DNA of 64,000 nt. Origin: an uncultured Hymenobacter sp. GTDB lineage: Bacteria; Bacteroidota; Bacteroidia; Cytophagales; Hymenobacteraceae. Location of the stretch: NCBI GenBank assembly GCA_937871705.1, contig CALMOO010000657.1, positions 9,326-73,325 of the forward strand, read 5' to 3'. Each line of letters starts with the position of its first letter. Position 1 is the first letter of the stretch. This document shows, in pieces, positions 57,236 through 64,000 of this stretch. The position numbers and the translations under genes are program-made. Below the pieces are notes generated by a model that saw only the letters and a program-made list of their open reading frames with translations, was not told where the DNA came from and made no database searches.

Positions 57236-58648
57236 TTAATTAGTAGATGCATGGCTGGTAGCTAGGCCGGGTTGGTTGCGCAAAATCAGGTACTGAAACG
57301 GCTGCAGGATTAGGGCGCCGCGCAGGGCCGGGGCCGGGTTGCCGAAGGCTTCGTGCCAGGTAGTGGCGCTCAGGGCGACAGGCGTTTGGTAGGTACTCGG
57401 CTTGTTGCGTAGGTTCACCAGCACCAGCACCTGCTGGCGACCCAGCGTTTTAGTGAAGACGCACACATCGTCGCTGCTGTAGGAGGCTAGCTGGCCGTTG
57501 CGTAGTGCCTCGCTGCCGTTGCGCAGGTGCAGGAGCCGCTTGTACTCGGCGGTGGTGGCGAGGTTGGGCGTCCAGTCAATCGGCTTGCGCGGACCCATGA
57601 AGGGCACTCGCTGGTTGTAGCCCACTTCCTGGCCGTTGTAAATCATGGGCACAGCCCGCATGTAGGCGGCCACAACGAAGGTGGCCATTGCGCCACGCTC
57701 GCCCTTAAACATTTCCTGCGGCGGGCCTTCCGAGCTGTTGATGTCGTGGTTGGAGGTGTAGCGCACCATACGAGCCGTGGGCGGCGCGCCTTGGTACTCA
57801 GCGGTGTTGAGCGAGTCAAGCAGCTTGGCGCTTTTGCCCCGACCTAAAACGTCGTGGCGCATCACCTGGATGAAGGGAAAGTCATAGTCAAGTTGAAAGC
57901 CCGTCTGGAAGAAATACTTTTTGGCGCTGCCCTCAGCCAGAAACAGCAGCTTGTGGGTGCGAATCGAATTGAGGCTGCCCAGCGCTTCCTGAAAAAACTG
58001 CTGCGTCGGGCCGTCGGCGTAGTCAAAACGGTAGCCGTCGATGTTGGCCGCAAACACCCAGTAGCGCAGGGCACTAATCATGGCCGCGCGCAGCTGTGGG
58101 TTCTCGAAGTTGAGCTGAGCGATGTCTTTCCAAGCGGGTATTGGGTTCACGATGTTGCCGCTGGCGTCGTGCACGTACCACTCGGGATGCTGCTTTATCC
58201 AGGGGTGGTCCCAGGAGGTGTGGTTGCCCACCCAGTCGAGCATCACGGCCATGCCGCGGGTGTGAATGGCGTCTACCAGCACCCGCAAGTCGGCTAGGGT
58301 GCCAAACTCGGGGTTCACGGCCGTGTAGTCCTGCACCGCGAAGGGCGAATCAACGGCCCGCTCCTTGCCGATAGGGAAAATGGGCATCAGGTACACCACG
58401 TTTATCCCTAGCGCTTTAATAGAATCCAACCGGGCCAGTACGCCCTGAAAGTTACCAGCTTGGCTAAAGCCCCTCATGTTGACCTGGTAGATGGTCGCGT
58501 TCTGGCTTTCCGGCATCCCGGCAAACGGTTTGCCGTACTGCACCGGGTCCTGATAAGCAGCCCTGACTTTGGGACCAGCCGGCTGACTACGGGCTTGCAT
58601 AGAGCCGCCTAGCAGCGCCAGCAGCGAAAGGAAAGCGGTTCTTTTCAT
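57236..58648 (-). CDS. GH13 alpha-amylase, secreted
   Basis: A 470-residue secreted amylase with a signal peptide (GGSMQARSQ) but no lipobox, unlike its paralogue at 52516. Catalytic residues by pattern are Asp209 (GYRFDYADG), Glu239 (FLAEGS) and Asp302 (SNHDINSS). Its barrel matches the paralogue over most of the length, so the pair arose by duplication around the GH97 and LacI genes. It starts 77 bp after the stop of the surface protein gene, with a hairpin in between. It probably makes maltooligosaccharides for SusCD uptake or for GH97. Confidence 0.92.
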   Translation of the reverse strand: MKRTAFLSLLALLGGSMQARSQPAGPKVRAAYQDPVQYGKPFAGMPESQNATIYQVNMRGFSQAGNFQGVLARLDSIKALGINVVYLMPIFPIGKERAVDSPFAVQDYTAVNPEFGTLADLRVLVDAIHTRGMAVMLDWVGNHTSWDHPWIKQHPEWYVHDASGNIVNPIPAWKDIAQLNFENPQLRAAMISALRYWVFAANIDGYRFDYADGPTQQFFQEALGSLNSIRTHKLLFLAEGSAKKYFFQTGFQLDYDFPFIQVMRHDVLGRGKSAKLLDSLNTAEYQGAPPTARMVRYTSNHDINSSEGPPQEMFKGERGAMATFVVAAYMRAVPMIYNGQEVGYNQRVPFMGPRKPIDWTPNLATTAEYKRLLHLRNGSEALRNGQLASYSSDDVCVFTKTLGRQQVLVLVNLRNKPSTYQTPVALSATTWHEAFGNPAPALRGALILQPFQYLILRNQPGLATSHASTN

Positions 58649-58682
58649 GAAATAAACAAGGAAGACAGGCGCAGAGCTAACG

Positions 58683-58711
58683 CTCGGCCCGCTGGCTAGC
58701 GCTGGGCCGAG
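58683..58711 (-). other. Intercistronic GC-rich hairpin
   Basis: CTCGGCCC at 58683-58690 and GGGCCGAG at 58704-58711 form a perfect 8-bp stem with a 13-base loop, in the 77 bp between the surface protein gene and the GH13 gene. No T-run follows on the minus strand, so it is more likely an mRNA processing or stabilising structure than a terminator. It could make the SusCD and surface protein messages more abundant than the enzyme messages downstream. Confidence 0.55.
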
Positions 58712-58725
58712 TAGGAGGTAGGGAA

Positions 58726-59889
58726 TTAGCGGGTGACGGCCAGGCGGCGGGTCGCAACTTTGTCGCCCACCTGCACCTGCACCAAGTAGGTGCCCCGGCT
58801 GAGGTCACCCGTGGCTACGTTCAGGTCGTGCAGGCCCGAGCTTTGCTTGGCATCCAGTAAGGTGCGCACACTGCGGCCCAGCAAATCCGTGACGCGCACC
58901 AATACACTCTGCGCTGCATCTTTTACCTGGTACGAAATGGTAGAGCTGCCCTCCGAGGGGTTCGGAAATACGCTCATGGCCACCGCCGCGTCGTCGGCCT
59001 GGCGGCTGCTGAGCACCACCACATTGATTGAAGCTGCCTGCGTACCGGTCAGTGCCGTAAAATCGGGGCTGAAACCCAGGTTATTGTTGCCGTTACCGGG
59101 AATCTCGGGAATTACATCTGATGACCAGTACGCATCGCCACTTACGTAGGCTGCCATCACTTTCACGATAGAGGCACCCGAGGGCAAGCCCAGCGCGGCG
59201 CGGTCAAACTCGTACTCCAGGCCAGTGGAGCCGGCCTCACCACTGGCACCACCAGGATTCGTGGTGATGTCGCCAGTCGAAGCCTTGTAGGACGCGCGGG
59301 TATTCGCCAGCAGCGCATAGTCGCCGGTGGTGCCCACCAGGGTCTTGGGCGTACCATCAGTTAAAAGATTCACCCCACCGTCAAGCGAAGCTGCCACTGC
59401 GTTAGTAGCCGACTTGTAGACGACGGCCTGCACATCACCCTTCCCAGTCGTGGCAATAGCAACATCACCTTCCATTTCCAGCTTGGTGCCACCAATGCTA
59501 TTGGTGCCGAAAGTGCCAAACACCGTGGCCGTGCCGGCTATACTGGGCAGCGGCGTACCGATGGGTACGCCACTTTTATTCGGTAAATCTAGGTAGAGCT
59601 GAAAATTGTTATAGAGACCAGCGGGGTTAGGGTTCGGGTCAATGAAGCCAGCCAAAGCGATATAGAGTTTGCTATTGGTATTGGCCCCGTACATGCGCAG
59701 CAAGCCAGCATTTCCAAAACCCGCCGTAGAAACGTGCGGCGTCGAAAACGCCCCGAGCGACTGGTACTTATTGCCGCCGGTGCCGATTTCGGCGGCTGTG
59801 ATAACGCCATCCAGCGTTATCTGCGCGTGTGCGCTTAGCGTGGTGGCGGCCAGTGCAGCAGCCAAAGCCAGGGTAGCTATCTTGTTCAT
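58726..59889 (-). CDS. Exported surface protein with T9SS sorting domain, starch locus
   Basis: A 387-residue exported protein, signal peptide ending near SAHAQ (residue 22). Residues about 24-300 form a beta-rich domain (ITLDGVITAAEIG, KLYIALAGFID, NFQLYLDLPN) with a layout like CBM9/DOMON-type sugar-binding sandwiches; this resemblance is weak. The last 80 residues are a T9SS domain (SVFPNPSEGSSTISYQV, LSRGTYLVQV). In canonical starch loci this slot between susD and the enzyme genes is filled by the glycan-binding proteins SusE/SusF. I infer an analogous role, with a different export and anchoring route. Confidence 0.7.
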   Translation of the reverse strand: MNKIATLALAAALAATTLSAHAQITLDGVITAAEIGTGGNKYQSLGAFSTPHVSTAGFGNAGLLRMYGANTNSKLYIALAGFIDPNPNPAGLYNNFQLYLDLPNKSGVPIGTPLPSIAGTATVFGTFGTNSIGGTKLEMEGDVAIATTGKGDVQAVVYKSATNAVAASLDGGVNLLTDGTPKTLVGTTGDYALLANTRASYKASTGDITTNPGGASGEAGSTGLEYEFDRAALGLPSGASIVKVMAAYVSGDAYWSSDVIPEIPGNGNNNLGFSPDFTALTGTQAASINVVVLSSRQADDAAVAMSVFPNPSEGSSTISYQVKDAAQSVLVRVTDLLGRSVRTLLDAKQSSGLHDLNVATGDLSRGTYLVQVQVGDKVATRRLAVTR

Positions 59890-60229
59890 AGGTGGGCAAG
59901 GAAAAAGAGTGACTAAAAAGGGGGATAGGCCAGGCAGCGCAGCTGTAAATCACTCAGCATTCGTGCGCCTGTTAAAAAATTGCTTGTCAATAACATGCGT
60001 TCACAGCTGCCCGCGAAACCTGCTCGGCAAGGCGAAGCTTAATGCCTGGATTCACCTGCCGGCTGGCTTCACTGGTGCCGGGCTGCCGCCTGAGCAGCGG
60101 CCCGGTTTCCCCACCCGAGGCATGGCCAGCGGCAGCACCAGACCCTAAGTTTTCAACTTCACTTGTGAGTTCATTCCGGGGCTTAGAGCCTATCGGAATA
60201 GGCGCTTAGGCGGCTTTTCGGATAGGGGC
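59890..60229. other. Gap between susD and the surface protein gene
   Basis: A 340-base intercistronic stretch. At 60188-60203 GCCTAT and ATAGGC form a perfect 6-bp hairpin with a CGGA tetraloop, embedded in short repeats of GCTTAG and GGCTTAG, 27 bp after the susD stop. This may terminate or attenuate transcription after susCD. The rest shows no gene; an open frame on the plus strand here has no family pattern. Confidence 0.5.
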
Positions 60230-61852
60230 TTAGTAGCCGGGGTTTTGCTTGAGCGTGGGGTTCGCCACGATGTCGGTCGAGGGGAGGGGGTAGAGATTGA
60301 AATTGGGCGACAGCTCCTTGCCCGCCTTCACGCCGCCTTTGAAAGGCCACAGGTAAGTGCCGCTCGTAAACTTGCCGAAGCGCACGAGGTCGGTGCGGCG
60401 CTGGGCTTCCCAGTACAGCTCGCGGCCGCGCTCGGCCAGCAGAAAATCGGGTGAGGCTACGTCGGCCGCCGTAACGTGGCCGGCGCCGGAGTTGCCGTAA
60501 GCGCGGTCGCGCAGGGCATTTACGTAAGTGAGCGCCTGAGCCGGGCTGCCGCCCTGGCCGCCGCGCTGCACGGCTTCGGCGTACATGAGGTACACATCAC
60601 CGAGCCGGAAGAGCGGAAAGTCGGTATCCGCGAAATTGCCGGCCGCGTCCGAGCCGGGTTGGCCGGTAGAAGTCACATTCCGCCACTTCGTCGAGGTATA
60701 GCCGTTGCTGAATTGGGTCAGCGTATCGACTTGCAGGCGCTGCTTCGCCGTGAAGAACATGGCCCGTTGGTCGGTCTTGCCGGTCACATCGGCGAACAGC
60801 AGGGGGAGGTTCTGGCGGGTGCGGTTGCCGACCCAGCCGCCGTTTATGCCGAAGTCCTTGGCCGTCATGTTGCCGCCTACCTGGGCGTGAATAATGTAGG
60901 TGGTGCCGCCGTAGGTCTGCGAAGCTAAGCCGTCGCTGGTAATGGGGAAGATAATCTCCGAAGCCGCCGTTATGTTGTTGTCAGCCAAGAACAGCAGGCG
61001 GTATTCGGGCGCCAGCTTGTAGCCGTCGTTGAGCAGCTTGTTGCAATAGGTGAGGCAGTCGGTGTAGCGGTCGGTGCCCGTGTACACTTCCGCGTTCAGG
61101 TAGAGCTTGGCCAGCAGCATCTGGGCCGCGCCCGCGTCGGCCCGGCCGTAGAGCGCCTGGCGGGGCGCATTCAGCTGCGGCTCAATGGCCTTCAGCTCCG
61201 ACTCGACGTAGGCAAAAAGGTCGGTCCGGCTTATCTGCTTAGGCAGGTTTTTGCTGGGCGCATCGGCTTCCGTCACAAACGGCACGCTGCCGTACATATC
61301 CAGGGCGTGGTAGTAAGCCAGCGCCCGCAGAAAGCGCGCTTCGGCCCGGTAAACGCGGGCATTATCCGCGTCGGCCCCGCTGATGCCGCGGGTGCTGAGC
61401 TTGTCGTCACTGGTTTCGCGGATAAACTCGTTACACAACGTTATCTCGTAAAAAATTCGGGTGTAGCTGTTGTTAATGAGGTCATTGGTTGACGACCAGG
61501 TATCCGAGTTCAACTCTTGGAGCGGGCCGCTGTTCCAAGCCACTACGGCCTCATCAGTAGTTAGCTGCTGCAAGTACCAGAAGGCACGCAGGTAGGAAGT
61601 TTCGCCTTCGTCCTTGCCTTGCCCGGCAAACACGTCGGGCGAGCCGGGATCGCCTGACATATTGAAGCCCGCGTAGAGCTTGGCCAGCACATGAATATGG
61701 TTGGCTGGGTCGCCGTATACCGACTCGGTATTCAGGTCGTAAAAGGGCGTGCGGTCAAGGTCCTTGGTGCAGGATGCCAAGCTGCCGGTAAGTAGGGCAG
61801 TGGCCACAAATAGGGCAGCGCTATGGCGGCGTAAAAACGGGTGGGATTTCAT
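60230..61852 (-). CDS. SusD-type starch-binding lipoprotein
   Basis: A 540-residue lipoprotein from the ATG at 61852, giving a lipobox ending at Cys28 (SLASC); an upstream in-frame start at 61876 would abut the susC stop. It carries the SusD pattern: RIFYEITLCNEFIRE, ARFLRALAYYHALDMYGSVPFV, AQMLLAKLYLNAEVYTG, and near the end LLAERGRELYWEAQRRTDLVRFGKF. It binds starch at the surface with its SusC partner, whose gene ends 24 bp upstream. Confidence 0.93.
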   Translation of the reverse strand: MKSHPFLRRHSAALFVATALLTGSLASCTKDLDRTPFYDLNTESVYGDPANHIHVLAKLYAGFNMSGDPGSPDVFAGQGKDEGETSYLRAFWYLQQLTTDEAVVAWNSGPLQELNSDTWSSTNDLINNSYTRIFYEITLCNEFIRETSDDKLSTRGISGADADNARVYRAEARFLRALAYYHALDMYGSVPFVTEADAPSKNLPKQISRTDLFAYVESELKAIEPQLNAPRQALYGRADAGAAQMLLAKLYLNAEVYTGTDRYTDCLTYCNKLLNDGYKLAPEYRLLFLADNNITAASEIIFPITSDGLASQTYGGTTYIIHAQVGGNMTAKDFGINGGWVGNRTRQNLPLLFADVTGKTDQRAMFFTAKQRLQVDTLTQFSNGYTSTKWRNVTSTGQPGSDAAGNFADTDFPLFRLGDVYLMYAEAVQRGGQGGSPAQALTYVNALRDRAYGNSGAGHVTAADVASPDFLLAERGRELYWEAQRRTDLVRFGKFTSGTYLWPFKGGVKAGKELSPNFNLYPLPSTDIVANPTLKQNPGY

Positions 61853-61876
61853 ATAGCTAGCGAAGGGGAATTGCAA

Positions 61877-64000
61877 TTAGAAGCCGAGATTAAGGCCGAG
61901 TGTAATGGTGCGGGGTCGGGGGTAGAGCTGGGTGTCGAGGCCACCGTTTTGCTCCGGGTCGAGGCCGGTGTACTTGGTCAGCACGAGTAGGTTTTGACCA
62001 GCTAGCGTTAGGCGCAAGTTGGTGCCCGTGCTGAGCAGGCTGCCGAAGTCATAACCCAGCGTCACGTTCTGAAGGCGCACGAATGAAGCATTCTGGAGGT
62101 AGTAGTCACTATATGGCTGCCCGAACTTGAACCCGGTAGCGTATATGCTGGGCAACACGTTAGACGCAAAGCCCAAGCCCGTGTTGAGGCCATAATAGTT
62201 ACCCTGGCCCGCTTCGACGCCGTTGTACAAATAGCCACCGATATTGGAGCGCACCGTGAAAGCTAGACTGGCTTTGCCGTAGCTCAGGTTAGAGCTAAAA
62301 CCCAGAATAGCATCCGGCACCGGGCTGTGGAGGTGTACCTTATCACGCTCATTGATAAGGCCATCGTTGTTTTGGTCCACGTATTGGGTTGGGCTAACAC
62401 TAGCCGTTGGCCCTTCCAGGGGTTTACCGTTTTCGTATTTCTGCTGATACAGGAAAAACGAGTTGGGCGCGTAGCCCACCGAGTTAATCTGCACAAACTG
62501 GAAGTTGCCCACGTTGCCCACCGGCGTACCCAGATAGGTGGGGTCTTCCACTTGCGTGAGCTTGGTAATCTTGGTGCGGTTCATGGTTGCGTTGAAGTTT
62601 ACCGACCAGTTAAAGCGCTCACCGCGCAGCACGTTGTAGTTCAGGGCCAGCTCAACGCCCCTATTTTCGAGGTCGCCAATGTTCGTGAGTAGGGTGTTGC
62701 TGAAATTGCTGCCAGCCGATACCGGAATAACAGCCAGCAGGTCCTTGGTTTTGCGCAAGTACACGTCCACCGAGCCAGTCAGGCGGTTGCTGAAGAAGCC
62801 GAAGTCGAGGCCCGCGTTGTAGGTCGCGGTTTGTTCCCATTTCAGGTTGCGGTCGTAGGCGGCGGGCCGCAACGTGTAGATGGTGTCTTTCCCAATTATT
62901 TGCCGTACCGAAGCTCCTTCTTTCTTATAGCCCCCCAGGTAGGGGTAGTCGCCCGCCACGTTGGTAATGTCCTGCTGGCCCGTGAGGCCGTAGCTCACGC
63001 GCAGCTTCAGGTCCGACACGGTGTGGGAACTGGCCAAAAAGCGCTCTTGGTTGATGCGCCAGGCCATTGAAGCCGCCGGAAACTTGCCCCAACGGTTATC
63101 GGGGCTGAAGTGCGAGGAACCATCAGTTCGGAAAGTGCCCGTAAACAGGTAGCGCTCCTTGTAATTGTAGTTCACACGCCCGTAGAATGAGATGAGCGTG
63201 TACTCGGTCTTGAAGGGATTCTGAGGTGGGTTGTTTGGGTAAAGCAGCGTGCCATCGGCCCGGTACGCTGGGAAGTAGGGCTCGTATCGATAGAAATCCT
63301 GGTACGAGTAGCCGCCCAGCGCTTCCAGGTGGTGGTCGCCGAATTGCTTGCTGTAGCTGAGGTAGGCTTCCAGTAGCTTGTTATCTTTCTCCTGGCGCGA
63401 CCGGTCACTCTGACCCCGGTTTACATATGCCAGCGCCGAGGAAGCCCCAACCGCATTAGTGACGTTGCTGCGAGTCACATCGTAGCCCAGATTCAGGTTT
63501 GCGTGCAGGTCGGGTAGAAAATGCACCTTGTAGTCCAGCTGAATATTGCCGAGGCTGCGCAGCACCGTGCTTCGGTTGCGCCGGTCAGTGAGCTGCTCGA
63601 CCGGGTTGCGGTCGCTGAGGGTATTCGGGTTGCCCCCGTTCACGTATTCGGAATAGCTATTAAACAGGCTGTTGCCGCTATAGATGGGCACCGTAGGGTT
63701 GTAGCGGACGGCGGCGCCGATAGCATTTTGATCGGCAAAGCTGAAATCGGCCCAAGTACCCTTCGCATTCAGGTCGATGCGCAGGTGGTTGTCAAACAAG
63801 CGTGGCGAGAGGCCCAACGAAGCGGAGTTGCGATGCAGGTAGCCAGTGCGCAGGGTGCCCGGCTGCTGAAGGTTGCCTATGGAGAGGCGGTAGGGCATGT
63901 GCTTCGCGCTACCGGTTACGCTCACGTTGTTATCGGCTGTCCAAGCCGTCCGGTAGATGGCATCCTGCCAGTCAGTATTGGCCGTGCCTAAGTATTGCGC
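61877..64000 (-). CDS. SusC-family outer-membrane importer, 5' part outside the window
   Basis: The frame is open to the window edge (residues AQYLGTANTDWQDAIYRTAW precede the first in-frame GTG at 63925), so the gene begins beyond base 64000. The 708 visible residues are the C-terminal part of the plug and the barrel, with RNPVEQL, RTDGSSHFSPDNRWGKFPAAS and VRLQNVTLGYDFG features and the final aromatic strand (ITLGLNLGF). It pairs with the SusD protein encoded 24 bp downstream to import maltodextrins in a TonB-dependent manner. Confidence 0.94.
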   Translation of the reverse strand, partial: AQYLGTANTDWQDAIYRTAWTADNNVSVTGSAKHMPYRLSIGNLQQPGTLRTGYLHRNSASLGLSPRLFDNHLRIDLNAKGTWADFSFADQNAIGAAVRYNPTVPIYSGNSLFNSYSEYVNGGNPNTLSDRNPVEQLTDRRNRSTVLRSLGNIQLDYKVHFLPDLHANLNLGYDVTRSNVTNAVGASSALAYVNRGQSDRSRQEKDNKLLEAYLSYSKQFGDHHLEALGGYSYQDFYRYEPYFPAYRADGTLLYPNNPPQNPFKTEYTLISFYGRVNYNYKERYLFTGTFRTDGSSHFSPDNRWGKFPAASMAWRINQERFLASSHTVSDLKLRVSYGLTGQQDITNVAGDYPYLGGYKKEGASVRQIIGKDTIYTLRPAAYDRNLKWEQTATYNAGLDFGFFSNRLTGSVDVYLRKTKDLLAVIPVSAGSNFSNTLLTNIGDLENRGVELALNYNVLRGERFNWSVNFNATMNRTKITKLTQVEDPTYLGTPVGNVGNFQFVQINSVGYAPNSFFLYQQKYENGKPLEGPTASVSPTQYVDQNNDGLINERDKVHLHSPVPDAILGFSSNLSYGKASLAFTVRSNIGGYLYNGVEAGQGNYYGLNTGLGFASNVLPSIYATGFKFGQPYSDYYLQNASFVRLQNVTLGYDFGSLLSTGTNLRLTLAGQNLLVLTKYTGLDPEQNGGLDTQLYPRPRTITLGLNLGF

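Noticed and set aside
59669..60148. A 159-codon open frame on the plus strand across the start of the surface protein gene
   Set aside because: Most of it is antisense to the surface protein signal region and the rest is repeat-rich intergenic DNA; no family match by eye.

Overview
The window looks like a chromosome segment of a G+C-rich Bacteroidota, most likely Hymenobacter or a close relative. The support is three SusC/SusD pairs, type IX secretion (T9SS) C-terminal domains, a hybrid two-component polysaccharide sensor, and two copies of the Bacteroidota -7 promoter box (TAnnTTTG). No rRNA, tRNA or CRISPR array was seen. The genus is an inference from gene content and base composition.

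Layout. 1-8.4 kb: a TetR regulator (5' end outside the window), its terminator, operator-like repeats, a tripartite RND efflux operon (lipoprotein adaptor, pump, TolC-like channel), then a small adaptor-like protein, a DUF2461 protein, an unknown protein and an acyl-carrier-like protein that lacks the attachment serine. 9.1-16.6 kb: a SusC/SusD pair, an AmpG-like permease, and, overlapping the permease stop by 4 nt, a protein with a diadenylate-cyclase (DAC/DisA_N) domain that keeps both the DGA and RHR motifs. 16.8-23.2 kb: three oxidoreductases on the minus strand facing a divergent AraC regulator, a recombinase relic, a Crp/Fnr regulator and a YceI protein. 23.5-23.9 kb: a decayed IS3 element ending at a strong hairpin.

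23.9-49.8 kb is a polysaccharide utilisation locus (PUL) of alpha-mannan type. On the minus strand, in transcription order, it has SusC, SusD, a GH2 beta-galactosidase-type enzyme, a GH92 alpha-mannosidase, a GH76 endo-mannanase with a lectin domain, and a secreted SGNH esterase with crystallin and ricin-type domains. A LacI regulator, a sialate-O-acetylesterase-type enzyme, a giant hybrid sensor/regulator and a second large GH76 with CBM6, Ig-like and T9SS domains complete it. A conserved block (TAGATTTG plus an ACCGGGT palindrome) lies upstream of both the SusC operon and the distant GH76 gene, suggesting one regulator controls both.

50.6-52.2 kb is an insertion-sequence graveyard (IS3, then IS1182) separating this locus from a second PUL. 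52.5-64.0 kb is a starch/maltodextrin (sus-like) locus on the minus strand: SusC (running off the window), SusD, a T9SS-exported surface protein, a GH13 amylase, a GH97 alpha-glucosidase with the SusB catalytic glutamates, a LacI regulator and a second GH13 paralogue. The two PULs would bind glycans at the surface, cut them outside or in the periplasm, and import oligosaccharides through SusCD.
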